DNA of 64,000 nt from Azolla caroliniana. Taxonomy: Eukaryota > Polypodiophyta. Shown piece by piece: positions 1 through 12,563 of this stretch (the stretch's first letter is position 1; each line of letters starts with the position of its first letter). The stretch is from the NCBI GenBank assembly GCA_043228905.1, contig JBHGNT010000014.1, forward strand, positions 19,530,001 to 19,594,000. The letters run 5' to 3'. The notes beneath the pieces were generated by a model, which did not search any database, had not been told where the DNA came from, and was given only the letters and a program-made list of their open reading frames with translations. Both the position numbers and the translations under genes were made by a program.

Positions 1-1019
1 TCCTATATTTGTTTTTTTCATTCCACTTATTTATTTATTCATTCATTTACTGTTTGTTTTACATACATATGTACATATTTCCTCCTTATTAATTGTTTAT
101 TTTCATATTTATTGTTCATTTTCTTATTTATTCTTTATTTCCTCCTTATTTATTCTTTATTTGCTTTTTTATTTTATTTGTTTGTTTTCACGCCTAATTT
201 CTTGTGTATGGCATGGTTTTTTGTCGGCGCCCAAGTGTGAAACCGCCCAAAACACTCTGAGGAGCCTGGAGAAAGAAGAAGAAGAAGAAGAAGAAGAAGA
301 GGGAATATATCGATTGCTTCGGGATTGTGTTCCTTATTTTTGTCCCTAGAGCCACACACGCAATATCTTTAACACTTTGTCGGGGTGTCAAGGTCTACTT
401 CGGCATTCCTACCCCTAGAGTGTTGGCTTCCATTTGCAAGGAGCAAACCCAGGGACTTCCTAAACAAACAAACAAACAACCCGCTCTCCCGATGGGTTTC
501 TTTTCCATACCTCGGACATGTTGTCGACTTCCCCCCCCCCCCCTGCATTTTCGAGACATTGTTTTGGTTTTTTCTTGAGGTTCCAGGTCTTTATTATCAC
601 ATGTGTCATAAGCCTTTTTGTAAATTGTTGTTTCGCATCCACATGAGGAAAATGCTTGTGTAAAGCATTGTTTCATATCCACACGAATAAGTGTAAAAAT
701 ATGTATAGTATTGGGCACTTGATTGGGTAGCTTGCTTTGGCAATTCTCGATGTGGGAAAGTTCGGGATTGTTGCGTGAGGAGCTCCTCCTCGTGTGTGTT
801 TTGGCTCGTCATGCATATTTCAAATCATGCATTGGCTCCGTTGCCAAATGGTCTCATAAGTGTACTTGAGCCCATATGGATCCTTTGGACTTGAGTCCTT
901 AGTAGTTTCCTTCGTCAAATTAATTAAGATAAGAGAGAAATAGACAAGCAAACAGATAATGTGTGGGTGTGTGTGGTATCATTGTAGTGTTTTTCACAAG
1001 CAAACAAAAAATTATACGC

Positions 1020-1052
<33 letters not shown>

Positions 1053-4000
1053 GTATGTATGTCATATCATTTCTTTCCTGGTTTGAGATATTAATGAGCA
1101 CCAAATAGAAATGTTTCTGAAAAAAGTGTTTAAATTTGTCGTTTTGACCGATGCCAAAGGCCAGTGAGACACCTCATGTCAATTTATCCTATATAATGTT
1201 TGAGTAGACTCGACTCAAAATCTTTCATGCTTCCAAATCACTTGTGTGTGTGGAGAGAGAATGAACGATATGAATCAGAGATGCATCTATTGTCAAGGCA
1301 TATAGTTTAGGATAAGTGATAACAATTGCATTGATGTCTTACTAACTTATGACAAGAAAAAAAGAAAGACATGATGATTGTATATTATTTGTTCTAATAT
1401 GACCTATTATAATTTAGGAGAAGTGACAACAAATACATTGATGGTTTAATAGCTTGCGACAAGAAAAAAAGAAAGATATGATCATTGTATATTATTGCTC
1501 TAAACTGACATATGGGGCTTGAAGAAGAATAGGTCCCATTTCCAAGTTTGTGATTGGCACCTCATGAGAATGACATGGGCAATGAGCTCTCAAAGTGTGT
1601 TCACAAAGAGCAATAAACAAAGGGGTGCTTTGATTGTGTGGCATTAGGGGCAACAATATGGTTGTGGTGTCAAAGTGTTTGGCATGGTAGTGCACCTTGT
1701 AGACTTTATCGTTTGTGTCTATGACACTCTTCTTTTCGCAATGTGTGAGGATGACTCACATTTTTATACTTAAAAGTGTTTATATACTCCAATGTGCATG
1801 GGGTGCTACATAAACAAATTGTATCTGAGGGACACATGGCTATTTTTTTAGTTGCTTGTACACGACAATGTGAATGAAGTCCCCAATGAGAGGGGGAGTC
1901 ACTAAAAAAGGAGCATAGGGAAATTCCCCAAAGATGAGGCTTCCTCTTTTTTTAGATCTAGAAGTTTGTGAGGTTATTGCATTATGTGACTATCAATGGG
2001 AACCAAGCCCTATATCAATACATGCAAAACATTTGAGTATGAAATTTCCCTAATCCTTGACTGATGGGAGTTCGCAACTCCTGAGGAACAATTTCCCCGA
2101 AGAACTAAAGAAAGTTTGACAAACAAAGTGAGTGTGGACACAAAGGGTAACATTGCATCACATTTAGTGTACGGACTTATGAAGACAAGAAAACCAAAGA
2201 GAATTCAAGACTATTTACATACCACCCCACTATAACATCACATTATTGCAAGAAGACCAACAACGCCACATTTGTTGAAATATACTTGCCTCTTATCAAT
2301 GTCTTGTTCTCATAAGTTTTGTTTGAAGGTGAAACATACTCATGCAATGCTTAATGGATATTAGGATTTGAGAGTACATCTTCCTATTTTGGCAATTTGT
2401 TTCATGTTATCAATTGAAACCTCACCAGTAGGTATGTGCTCATTATACATAGGATGACCCAAACTTCTTAGTGGAGGTGTCCTTTTATCTTTTCGAAGTA
2501 TTGGGAATGATAAAATCATTGAGATATGTGTGGTGTCCTTATGGTAGACATGGAGTTATAGCACTTTCACTCAAAAGTTGACAGGGAAAACTCAATTGGT
2601 AGTTTGTTTGTTGGGGTAAGTGGAAATATTCTCCCTTTGTCAGGCATTCTAATTCAATGTGGGTGATATCATGAGTCCCACTACCTACTTAACCTAAGCG
2701 TGTGGCCTATTTTTTGCAATACAATAATGATATTTTTATGCATACGATTAAATATTTGTGTTTTTTCATGAAGATTTACATGACACTTGAAACCCAAAAG
2801 ATGCAAACTATTAACGGGATTATTGGGTTGGTTCCAAGTAAGCATTTAGGTTCGGACTACGGGTAAGTTGCTTATTGTGTTGAGTATCGCTTGTATTGAG
2901 ATGTCTTGCTAGTTTTGTCATGGGTTCTTCAAGAGCACAATTAAAAAAGCTTGTCCTCCTTTTTTGAGAAGCAAATGAAACTCTCCAATAATGTGTTGGT
3001 ATCTTGGACACATCTAGTGGCACATGTGCCTCATCGTCCATTACTTTCATGTCACATTCTAACATGCCCTTTCATCTCAAAGTATGAAATTGGGCTATGT
3101 TGCTTCATATATGAGCCATGACACTAGTAACGTAAGTTTGTGGCTCCACTTTTAGCTCGGTATCATTTTCTCTCCCTTCGAAGTTAATATACTAATAAGA
3201 GATATGAGAGAGGAGGGAAAGTGAAGAGATTTGAAAATAAGGGGTGTTCGGGGACTTGTGGCTAATATTAGGGATCTCGTGAAAACATAGGGCTATTCTC
3301 ATAAATCTCCTGATTAACATATGTATTTATTGATTTTGGAGTTGTTTCTCCAAGTTGTATATGTTGATCCCATTGTAGATTTGGACAAACATTGTTGTAT
3401 TCTATTTGCTAACTAATGCGAAGTAGTGGTTTTTGGAGAAAAAAAACATATGTATTTATCATTATAACATTAAATATTCAATGCAATGTTTATTCACATG
3501 CATGTATTAACCTCCCTTTCTATGTTCTTATATTTATCTTTTTCGATATTTGTCATTGGGCCTATTTATATAAAAAAAAGCCAAATCTATTTTTATGCCT
3601 TTTGGGAAAACCCTAGTTTGAATGGAAACCATTAAAAGCTAAAGTTTTCAATACCATTTCTTCGCCTAACGCTTCATGCTGATTCAACTCTCCGTATTCA
3701 AAAATATCACAATTTAACCTTTATAAAAAAGTCTATCGTTATCCATACGTGCTAGGGGTAGTAAGGGGTAGTAGTGGTCACCTTCTGCCCTTTGTTTTAA
3801 AAGGTACTGCTTGAGAGTTGATTTCGCAAAATATTATGATACAGATTTAAGCTTTGTGGAGCTATATATTCTTCTCCTTTAGCAAGGGTATAAAGTGACG
3901 TTTTTAAAAATACAGTGGGTCAAACCAAATACTTCCGTTATAGCCTCGACTTTTAATGACATATCGGTCATTTCCATTATAATCTATATTTATCTAGTGT

Positions 4001-7000
4001 TCTTCCATTCATAGTTCATTATTGATTGTTTGATTTCGAATACTATTTTGTAGTTACATTGGAGTGCATCACATTGTGCTCATGCTCGTAATCTAGTACC
4101 AACCATTTGCTTTCTAATACTAATTCATAGTTATAATGGAATGCATCACATTGTGCTTTGTGCGTATTGTATTTCATTGTGTTGTGCGCATAACGCATTG
4201 TTTATTATATTTGTTTATGTGCATTCTATATTTAATATTTGTACATGCTTTGGGAGGGGCCATACACATGTTTCTCACAAGTTAAATTAAGAAGGTAATA
4301 GACACCAATATGCATTTCCAAACTTTCCACGTCTTGAGGTGCCAAATGCCTTAGCATCTTCCACATCACCGAATTGTTATTATCAATAATCTTTCTTAAT
4401 GCTTATGTTTTGGTTTTTGCCAGATAAAAGTTGATTGTGCTTTTCTTTTAAAATCGTAGCCTACTATTAAATATTTCACTTCGAATAATTGTGTACGGCA
4501 TGCCATTTGTTTACTTTTACACCTCAATGAATTCCCTTTGTAAACCTTTCTCTTTCTAATTACACCTCCATTGTCACCATAAACCATAATGTTTAGACGT
4601 ACAAAACTTGCTTGAGTTTCCTTTCACAATATTGTCACACAAATGACAAGTTGAAGCGTAATGTTACTGAAGATCCTTTCCTACCAATGAATATAGAGGA
4701 GGATAATGTGCTCACCATCACTCCAATCAAAAGCTTGTCATTCCATAATATTGATTTCTAAAGACACAATGAAAGATTCAGGTTTTTATTCTTTACTCTA
4801 GTTACGAGCTACCCTCTAGAGAAAAAACTTATGGATGAAATAAATTAGTACCATTTTTTTTGTTTCTCAAGGATTGTTTTCTCACACAAAAATGTGAAAA
4901 ATCTAGAGTTAGACATGAGAGAGTATTATTCGCTACTAGTGTTTGTGAAATGTACAAGGTCAAAAGGAGTTCTTTCATCCATAAGCAATTCGGATGTGAC
5001 AAATTCTTGTGTCAGATTTTGGAGAGGCCCTCGATATATAATAATTGGTTTTGGGTAGGGTCTACATCTATCTTTGTCAATGGGGCTCATTGTTGAAAAA
5101 TGCACCACACCCCTCCCAAAACAAGATCAATCAACCATCAATAGTAAAGACGAGTTTATTTATCTTATTTTATTATAAAGTTTAGGTGTAAAATGGCTTG
5201 GTATCGACATAAAGTGGGTAGGGGACATGGTTTCAATGGGTCCATTGTTTATCATTGATCTCATTCAATGGTTTGAAGCATGAAAATGGCGGGCACCTTG
5301 CAAATCATATTATTGTTTCCTATCTTTTTCCAACCTTCTAAGAAGCCACTACTATGCATGACATAGTTTGTTCTTTAAAAGTGAGGGCCATTTTGTGCCA
5401 ATTTAGACGAAAACTAGGTATTGAGCTATAACTATAGTTGTAACTTGTAGCTAAAATACACCACCACTTATATGTTTCTTAATGGCATATTGGCTCATTA
5501 TCGTGAACATGCATAAAAAACTGTACCAAATGATCTCGGATTGTACAATGCATTGGGTACACCTTTATTTTTGTCCTCTTAGTTTTGTGTCCTCTTTTGT
5601 ATTCTTCAAGGATGCATTGGAATATGCGTATGGTACAATCAAGAAGATTAACCACAAGTGGAGATAGAGACAAATGGCCAAGACAAACCTCTTTCATGAG
5701 AATATAAACAAGAATTATATTGATGTTTGGATTTAGGTGGCTCTTTAAACCATTCATTATGAGATAATGTAAGGCATACATTGCGAGATTAGGAACCCAC
5801 CTTTATACACTATCACATGGGAATGCAGGAGGATGTCAAGGAGTGGGCTCTATTGATTATGTGGCATCGCCACTTTGAATCCTTTGTAGGCCTCAATGCC
5901 TAGCCTTAGGCTTTGCAAAATTATAGAGAAATCCTTCACAATAATCACAATGTCTTACTCATATATGTCCAGTTTCATTGAAAACATATAATGTATAATC
6001 ACAATTTTGATATGTTTGACTTCAACTTTTCGAGATTTTGTTATAAACTAGAAATTATATCCATATTGGTACATTTCTAAAACTCATATCAAAATCCAAC
6101 AACCGAACACTTCTTGTTCAATGTTTAGGCTCTAGGATTGACTATGTAAAACTTCCCAAAGCATATCTAAAGCATGATGATGCATTGACAAAAACAAAGA
6201 GAAAGTGTTAACACATCAAATTACAAGTTGTAAAACCTCCTTGTTTTCACAAGCTCCAAATATTAATATATCTTCTTCAATATTGTGGTCCATACTTCAA
6301 GATCAAGATGACTTGCTCTCATCAAGCATTGGGTTTCATCATTTTACAATACATTCACAACTTGATGCAACTCACTAGTGCACCCTTCCACATCCACAAG
6401 GCTTCAAAACTTATACAACTAGGAAACACAATTTTACTCTTGGTTAAAAGAATATGCGGTGTCACAACATGAGGATGATGTTCTGGATTAAACAACCTTC
6501 CAATATTGCTACAAGGATGGTTGGGAAAATGCCAATTTAGAACTGTTTTAATCTTTAGCATAAATATGATGACAATATCAATGAAACTTTGCACATCATT
6601 GCTCCATAGCCATAAAAATCCAAAGGCTTACCCCTTTTATCATTCCCTCAAATATTTTGAAAAAAAGTAAATTGCATGCAACATACATATTCTTGGCCAT
6701 TCCTTAGCAAGATCATTATCATAAATTCATTCTCCACTCGTGTTCATTAGAAAACTATGTAATATATTATATATCAATTGTAGAAAGATAATTACATCGT
6801 CTTTAGATTTTACGTTTGCCAAATGAGGCGTTTATCATCAAACACATATTGCACATTCTATTCCACAAATATATTTTGTAGTCATATAATAGCCTATTCG
6901 TGTGTATTGTAAGGGATCTTTTGACACTACATGCATTTCTTAGGTTTTTTGGTAATAAATGAGATGAGAATAAATGGTATTTTTTTATGTTTAAAAATAA

Positions 7001-7825
7001 AATGACCGCCCAAAACAAGCTTCAAAATGTATGGATGGTGTCCACCACAAATGCCAACGTCTAAAAATTGACCAAACCATTACACAAGGGTGGGAGTTGG
7101 GACTTGAGCTAGGAAGCCCAATCGTTCTTAGACCATTTTTCTAATAATACAAGCTCAACACCATGGATGATTTCTTGTTTTTCATCTCCTCCACAAATTA
7201 ATTATTGAGAAAAGGCATGTGATGTCTTTGCAAATCTTCTTTGTTCACAATTCAATCTATAATTTTTTTTTTGTTAAAACATTTTTACACTAAAGATGTT
7301 TTGTTTCTTAGAATTCCACATCTTTACAACCCATAAATGACATCATACCCTCGTTTTGTAAGTAAGAAGTTAATGACATGCAGTGCACATCAATCAATAT
7401 GGCACTTTGATTTACATGTGCATTTATGTTAGTATTTACTCAACGTTTTACTTGTTATTAATTTTCGTGGGAGCCATATCTTATTCTTCATACTAATAAA
7501 TTATTTAAAGAAAAGTTTTAAGAAGTACAATAGGGAAAATCTTGGACGTGGTGCGATCCTCATGTGGGCCAATGAAGCAAAGCCATCCCTTTCTTCAAAT
7601 TCACGACTAGATTAGGTCGCCACATCCTAACTGCTCAAATTGCATGAGAGCCGACAACTGCAATTGTCTTTTACGATGCGGTTTCCTAGTCTCTTAGACT
7701 TCTCTTATAAGAACATATAGTCAACATGGACATGGACAAAATGTTTTGCAGTACCATAAGAGAAGCTACTAAGAGTTCACAAACCAATCATCTTCCCAAG
7801 TTAGAGAAGGATTTTTAGTTGAAAT
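1..7825. other. AT-rich intergenic stretch, no recognisable gene
   Basis: No reading frame here is long or shows a domain I recognise; the longest is about 100 codons and has no familiar motif. The stretch holds a GAA run (about 271-301), a poly-C run (about 531-543), a TA run (about 1018-1052) and a small tandem duplication near 1.3-1.5 kb. A weaker duplication of a 40-bp motif containing GCATCACATTGTGCT lies near 4040-4080 and 4118-4158. I see no paired LTRs or terminal inverted repeats. It could be old, decayed transposon sequence or true intergenic DNA. Confidence 0.5.
1307..1503. repeat. Two-copy tandem duplication, ~107-bp unit
   Basis: Copy 1 begins at about 1307 and copy 2 at about 1414. 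Both run from TTAGGA..AGTGA..ACAA through GACAAGAAAAAAAGAAAGA to TTGTATATTATT. The copies differ by scattered substitutions. There is no coding potential, so this is most simply a local tandem duplication. Confidence 0.7.
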
Positions 7826-8134
7826 TGTTAGGAAATAGGTCCCTTCGGATGGGCAAAGCATGAGTCAAACTGGAGTTCGAAGGGTGAGCACCGGATGAGA
7901 CGAGTATGAGCCGGACCGAATGGCTGTCACTTAGAGCCGGATTGGTTGGATATCATCCGGTTGGATTCAGAGATGAATTCGGAAGAGGACATATTTGTAA
8001 ATATGTTTTGTTGTACTTATTTTGGGCTAGAATTGTAAATAGCCCTAAAGTTGTATTAGTATAAATACAACTCTAAGGGCAAATCATTACATGAGGATTT
8101 GATGAATAGTTACTGTTGGTTATTGCCTCTGTAA

Positions 8135-8170
<36 letters not shown>

Positions 8171-8380
8171 CCTCCATATCCGTAGGTCTGACGAAGAAGA
8201 ACTCAAGGTTGTTGCCTTGTAGCTTCTTGTTGCATTTCTTTCTCATATAGTGATTATTCAGAGGTTGTGGACTCCCATGGTTTTTCCCCATTTCAGGGCT
8301 TTCCATGTTAATATCTTGTGTCATTGCATCATCTCTCTGTTTAGTACTCCATCTTCTGTTTTTCTGTCATTCCAAATCCT
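7826..8380 (+). repeat. Solo LTR related to copia B
   Basis: The stretch follows the order of the copia B LTR (42067-42688) throughout. It has a TGTTAGGAAATA start, GGTCCCTTCGGATGG, a GACATAT..GAATATG-type block, TTGTAAATAGCCC, a TATA box in GTATAAATAC, a GA microsatellite (about 8137-8167), the AAGGT..TTGCCTTG block and the CCATGGTTTTTCCC block. No internal retrotransposon sequence follows, so this is a solo LTR left by recombination. It is clearly older than copia B, with many substitutions and gaps. The 3' edge is uncertain by some tens of bases and I could not define a target duplication. Confidence 0.75.
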
Positions 8381-8431
8381 TACACCTACATCATGGTTGT
8401 TTACGTACCCATATTTAACGTTTAAATACGG

Positions 8432-9164
8432 ATAGTACCTCATAATTTGTATAGTACGTAATATACCTCAATGTTGTTCAATCAAATATCATGTACATTT
8501 GTCCAATACGGTATTTAACGCACATTTGAAAAAACAGGTATAATACGTATTTATAAAAAAATGTAAGTAAAATCCCAACAAAAATCAAAAGAAAAAAAGA
8601 TTTTAGTAAAAAGAAGCAAAAAGAAGGAACAAAGAAGAACAAAAGAGATGATGAAGAAGAAGAAGAAGAAGAAGATAGAAACCTGTCCTAACTTTGAGTG
8701 TGGTAATCACAGAAGATAGAAGCAGAAGAAGATGAAGAAGATGATGATGATGATGAAGAAGAGAGAAAAGAAGAGAGAAACATATCCTGAGTGTGATAAT
8801 CGTAGACGATTCCTCAATCTATGAAGGCATAATCGTAAATAATTACAATTTGAAGTAGAACATCGTGATACACACTTGCACTGATTTATAGAATAAGTGA
8901 ATGTCTACATCCATATTATAAGTATTTTTGGATGTGAAATGTTCAAATGTCTTATATGCATTTTGGCATGTAGAACTATAATGTACATCACAAAATTGTG
9001 TAAACATAGATGCCTTTTACAATATTACAAATATTTTTTAGAAAGGAAAATAATTTACAAATTCTAGAAGTATTTAACATACTATACGTAAAATACGTAT
9101 TTTATGTATTTTATAAGTATTTAACATATTAAAAAATGTATTTAACATAATTGGGAGGTACTAT
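8432..9164. mobile_element. Possible MITE-like element
   Basis: A 16-bp terminal inverted repeat, 14 of 16 matching, bounds the stretch: ATAGTACCTCATAATT at 8432-8447 and the complement of ATAGTACCTCCCAATT at 9149-9164. Inside is very AT-rich DNA with repeated GTATTTAAC motifs near both ends and a GAA/GAT microsatellite (about 8650-8765). There is no coding capacity. I could not identify a target duplication, so a chance inverted repeat in AT-rich DNA is possible. Confidence 0.35.
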
Positions 9165-9204
9165 ACATACACATTCGTGACAACCGGTTGTGGTTGGTCA
9201 GATT

Positions 9205-9350
9205 CTTTACAGAAATATAGTCAATGATATGAAAATCGAATCACTTGAGAAAGCATGCGAGCTTTTTAATGAGCTTCCATCTCAAGATGTAGCTTAGTGA
9301 AATACACTCCAAGATATGCTCAATATGGATGTGGTGGGCATACACAATGA
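9205..9350 (+). pseudogene. PPR-repeat protein fragment (relic)
   Basis: The plus strand near 9226-9310 encodes a segment reading approximately KIESLEKACELFNELPSQDV, followed after a stop by WNTLQ. The next frame gives RYAQYGCGGHT. This resembles the PPR consensus, in which a helix ending in LF..MP..DVV is followed by SWN and GYAQ.G. PPR proteins are organellar RNA-binding proteins and are abundant in land plants. At least two frame changes and a stop break the stretch, and only about one and a half repeats remain. It is a relic, possibly a captured fragment. The identification rests on short motifs. Confidence 0.45.
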
Positions 9351-9697
9351 ATGGGTGTTGTGATGAAGTTAACGTATGAGAAAATCATGGTTGAAATAAA
9401 AATATAAAAATTTAAAGCTATGGTTATAATTCAATGACATCTAGATATGAATGATGACGGTGATGATAATTAACATACAAACATTTATTCATCCAAAAAA
9501 ATGGACTATGAATATTTCAGTAGACGATATTGTTTTTATAGAAGGTTGGTGATTATCAAGTTGGGAGTATTGCTACCACAAATTCTTATGGTGATTTATG
9601 TAGGCCTCAAGACTATTAAGACATAAACATCGGAAATGTGAATCCTTATCATGATTCCCATAAAGGTCCCAAAGTATTAAGATTGGAACACTATAAA
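9350..9697. other. No gene seen; target region of the LINE
   Basis: AT-rich sequence with no open frame or repeat structure that I can support. Its right edge carries the first copy of the LINE target duplication. Confidence 0.5.
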
Positions 9698-9714
9698 CAC
9701 AAATGCAAACTCTT
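9698..9714. repeat. LINE target-site duplication, copy 1
   Basis: The 17-mer CACAAATGCAAACTCTT occurs here and again at 26616-26632. It sits next to the T-rich edge that represents the poly-A side of a minus-strand LINE. A long duplication of this size is typical of target-primed reverse transcription. Confidence 0.85.
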
Positions 9715-10040
9715 TTTTTTTCCCAAAATGAAGCTACTTTCCATTAGTTAGGACGGATTATTACAAAGAGACTATACAAGGAGGCTTATACACAAATTGG
9801 GGAATCTCCCTCCGATCAAGTTCAAGAAAATGAGACTACTTACATAGCCTTTCAGACTGACTACTTAATGTAAGTAGCTAAAAACGGGGCCCTTCAGTGT
9901 TGGCTAGTACGAGCCAACTCCTAGGGCCTACAATGAAGGGAGGGAGGCAAGTGAGTCGGAATCAACCAACGTGGGGGCTGGTAGTTCCAGCTTGGGCCAC
10001 TTCCTCCTTGTGTCACCATAGACGTGTTCCGCCATTTCCT
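9715..10040 (-). other. LINE 3' tail region
   Basis: Read on the minus strand this follows the LINE C-terminal coding remnant and ends in an A-run (a T-run on plus, about 9713-9720) against the target duplication. No other feature is visible. Confidence 0.6.
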
Positions 10041-10309
10041 TCAAAAGCGCAAACGGGCAATGACCACGTCGTTGGAATGGTTGCAAACCTCGTCCAATTG
10101 CTCTCGTAGGCAGCTAATTAGCGCAAACCATATGTCCATGATCACTTCCTCCGGGGCCATACCAGATCTTGAAAGACCTTTAGGCAACGTGCTTTCCATA
10201 CAGACCGTAGGTTGAAGCCTACGATCAACATCCAAATTTCCGAGAACCTAGGGGATGCGGATTGCAAGCCTCTCTCAAAACGAATCTTGGCGATTTTGCC
10301 TCTCGTGCA
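10041..10309 (-). pseudogene. LINE C-terminal coding remnant
   Basis: Minus-strand translation gives SVWKARCLKVF and, in a neighbouring frame, EEVIMDIWFALISCL. This pattern follows the zinc-binding domain at the C-terminus of plant LINE reverse transcriptases, where a W-W-R-N/C-VF helix is usual. It continues the reading that stops at 24441, where the gypsy element interrupts the LINE. Frame changes and stops show decay. Confidence 0.7.
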
Positions 10310-10314
10310 TACAT

Positions 10315-10406
10315 TGTCAGGAATAGTACTGAGATAGAGAAGAAATTAGTACTAAGAGAGAAATATTAGTACTAAGATGAATAGAGGGTGTAGAACACTC
10401 GAGAGA

Positions 10407-10454
<48 letters not shown>

Positions 10455-10895
10455 AAATGATGATGACAACGATATATTATGTGAGAAGAATATACAAGGA
10501 AGGCTAGGAGGCTTAAGACTGGCGTTGAACCGATTTGATTCGAAATAATGCCTTTTGCCTCCTTTTATAGTATTCTCAGGAGTAGTCAAGGCGGTTAAGT
10601 AGGTTGGGCAGTTTCATAGCAGCCATCCCGTTTCATCGAGCCTCGGAAGTCAAGGCGGTTTCTCGCTTTCGCGTGAGTCACGAAACAGATTGGATAGAGA
10701 GGAGATTGACGAGTTGGTATAGGCTTATCCTGAAGCTTCTAGAATGTTCTAGAGAAATCTGGAATATACATTAATTTTCTATAGTAAAAGTTAAATAAAA
10801 ATAATATTCTATGTATTACAATAGATAGTGTAATGGTCAAGAGCTCGACCCATGTAACATAAAGTCATAGGTTCGAGTCTTGCCATATCATGACA
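10315..10895 (-). repeat. Gypsy 1 3' LTR
   Basis: 581 bp, TGTCAGGAATAG..CATGACA on plus. It is longer than the other LTR (476 bp), which lacks a block near 10580-10730. A GA microsatellite lies at about 10405-10447. The plus strand near the CA end holds tRNA-like promoter boxes, TAGTGTAATGG at 10826-10836 and GGTTCGAGTCT at 10870-10880, which resemble box A and box B of RNA polymerase III promoters. Confidence 0.9.
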
Positions 10896-10910
10896 CTATC
10901 CCCCCTTTAA
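10896..10910 (-). promoter_or_regulatory. Gypsy 1 polypurine tract
   Basis: The minus strand reads AAAGGGGGGATAG directly against the 3' LTR, the expected primer site for plus-strand DNA synthesis. Confidence 0.75.
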
Positions 10911-10967
10911 AACGACGAGTGTCACGAGTCGTTTTGGATTGAGGACCCGGTTTATCTGGATATTGAC

Positions 10968-11253
10968 GATGGAAGTCTTCAAGAAGAGCACGAGCATTGG
11001 TCACATTCTCTATTGGTTCCCAAGTACGCTCGCTGGGACTATATCCTAGCCAATCGACTAAATAGTAGAGCTTGTTGCGAACAATCTTGGAATCGAGGAT
11101 GGAGGTTGCCGATGGAAGTCTTCAAGAAGAGCACGAGCATTGGTCACATTCTCTATTGGTTCCTAAGTACGCTCGTTGGGACTATATCCTAGCCAATCGA
11201 CTAAATAGTAGAGCTTGTTGCGAACAATCTTGGAATCGAGGATGGCGGCAACC
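10968..11253 (-). repeat. 143-bp tandem duplication in the chromodomain end
   Basis: Two nearly identical copies, 10968-11110 and 11111-11253, start at GATGGAAGTCTTC and differ at only a few positions. The unit covers the second half of the chromodomain. Since 143 is not a multiple of three, the downstream copy is out of frame and the chromodomain C-terminus is disrupted. Confidence 0.85.
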
Positions 11254-12206
11254 TCGTACTCAGGTCCATCTTCAAGTTCAATCAGGGGTGGAGGTTGTGG
11301 AATACGTCCTGGGATGGTGCCGTCTTGATAGGGTTCGAGGAGAGAACTATGAAACACTGGATGTATGCGAAATTGCGGGGGTAGATCGAGACGAAAAGAG
11401 ACATCATTAATCTTTCCGATAATACGGAAATGACCTAATCGCCGATAATCCAACTTCTCGCATGGGCGAGTAGTCTTGATGTGTCGTCATAGTAGCCATA
11501 CCCAATCTCCAATGTTAAAATTGTATGGAAGCCGATGACGATCCGCGTAAACCTTGTGTGTTTGTTGAGCTTGTTGTAGATGAGTAGATAAATCTACTTG
11601 TATCTTGCGTAACCGCTCCAAATGATCCTCTACGCAAGGATTTGTGGGTAATTCTGGGGTTTCAAATACACACCACTGGGGGTGGTGACAACCCGTATAA
11701 GCATAAAATGACGTAACTTTAGTCGATGAGTGGAGAGAGTTATTATAGGCGAATTTGGCGAATTGGAGAATATCCGCCCAGTAATCTTGATGATAGCTTA
11801 GAAAGCACCGAAGATACTTCTCGAACGTTTGATTTGTTCGTTCTGCTTGGCCGTCGGTTTGCGGGTGGTAGCCGGAGGAGAGGTTACAAGTGACCTTGAG
11901 CATTTTAAAAAGGTGCTTCCAGAATGTTGAGACAAATTGGGGTCCATAGTCGCTAATGATATTATCAGGAAGGCCATGATGCTGACATACTTCACGCATG
12001 ACAATTTCGACGATTTCTTCACTGGAGATTTCCTTAGAACATTGTAGGATATGAGCCATCTTCGTATATCGATCTACTATTGTTAAAATCACATTGAATC
12101 CCTTAGAGACTGGAAGATCCGTGATGAAGTCTAGAGCAATGGATTGCCACGGCTTGCTTGGAATTGGTAATGGTTCTAATAAACCATATGGATGATGCCT
12201 TGGCAT
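11111..12206 (-). pseudogene. Gypsy 1 integrase core, SH3-like tail and chromodomain
   Basis: The integrase would insert the retrotransposon cDNA into the nuclear genome. Its catalytic triad is visible as D in LDFITDLP, D in ISDYGPQF and E in DGQAERTNQ. A C-terminal block with HPVFHSSLLEPY is the SH3-like end typical of chromoviruses. It is followed by a chromodomain beginning YEVAAILDSK and containing YLVDWLGY, which in this family tethers integration to modified histones. The core (11487-12206) and the tail (11163-11453) are in different registers with a stop between them, and the N-terminal HHCC zinc region above 12206 is badly broken. Confidence 0.9.
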
Positions 12207-12563
12207 TTTTGCTCTGCAACATGTATCACAAGTCCGAACAAAATCTTCGACAAATTCTCACATATAGGGCCACTAGAATGATCGTTCTACTAAATCTAAT
12301 GTCTTAGTACTACCAGAATGACAGTTTTGGACTAGAAGGCGGCAAGAACCATTAGGAACATACAAGATTTTCTTAAAGAATAGTAATCCATCATGACATT
12401 CGAATTGTCAATAGTCCGTACCTGTTTGTTGCGATCGTGAACAAGATGCTCGAGAGGGATCAATTTGTGCTAGAATGGCTTGGGCGAAAGCATATGTCTT
12501 CAAGTCCTCACGTATGGTATCGATAACGTGGGAATCCAAGGGCATGCCGAAGACTTGTGTTGC

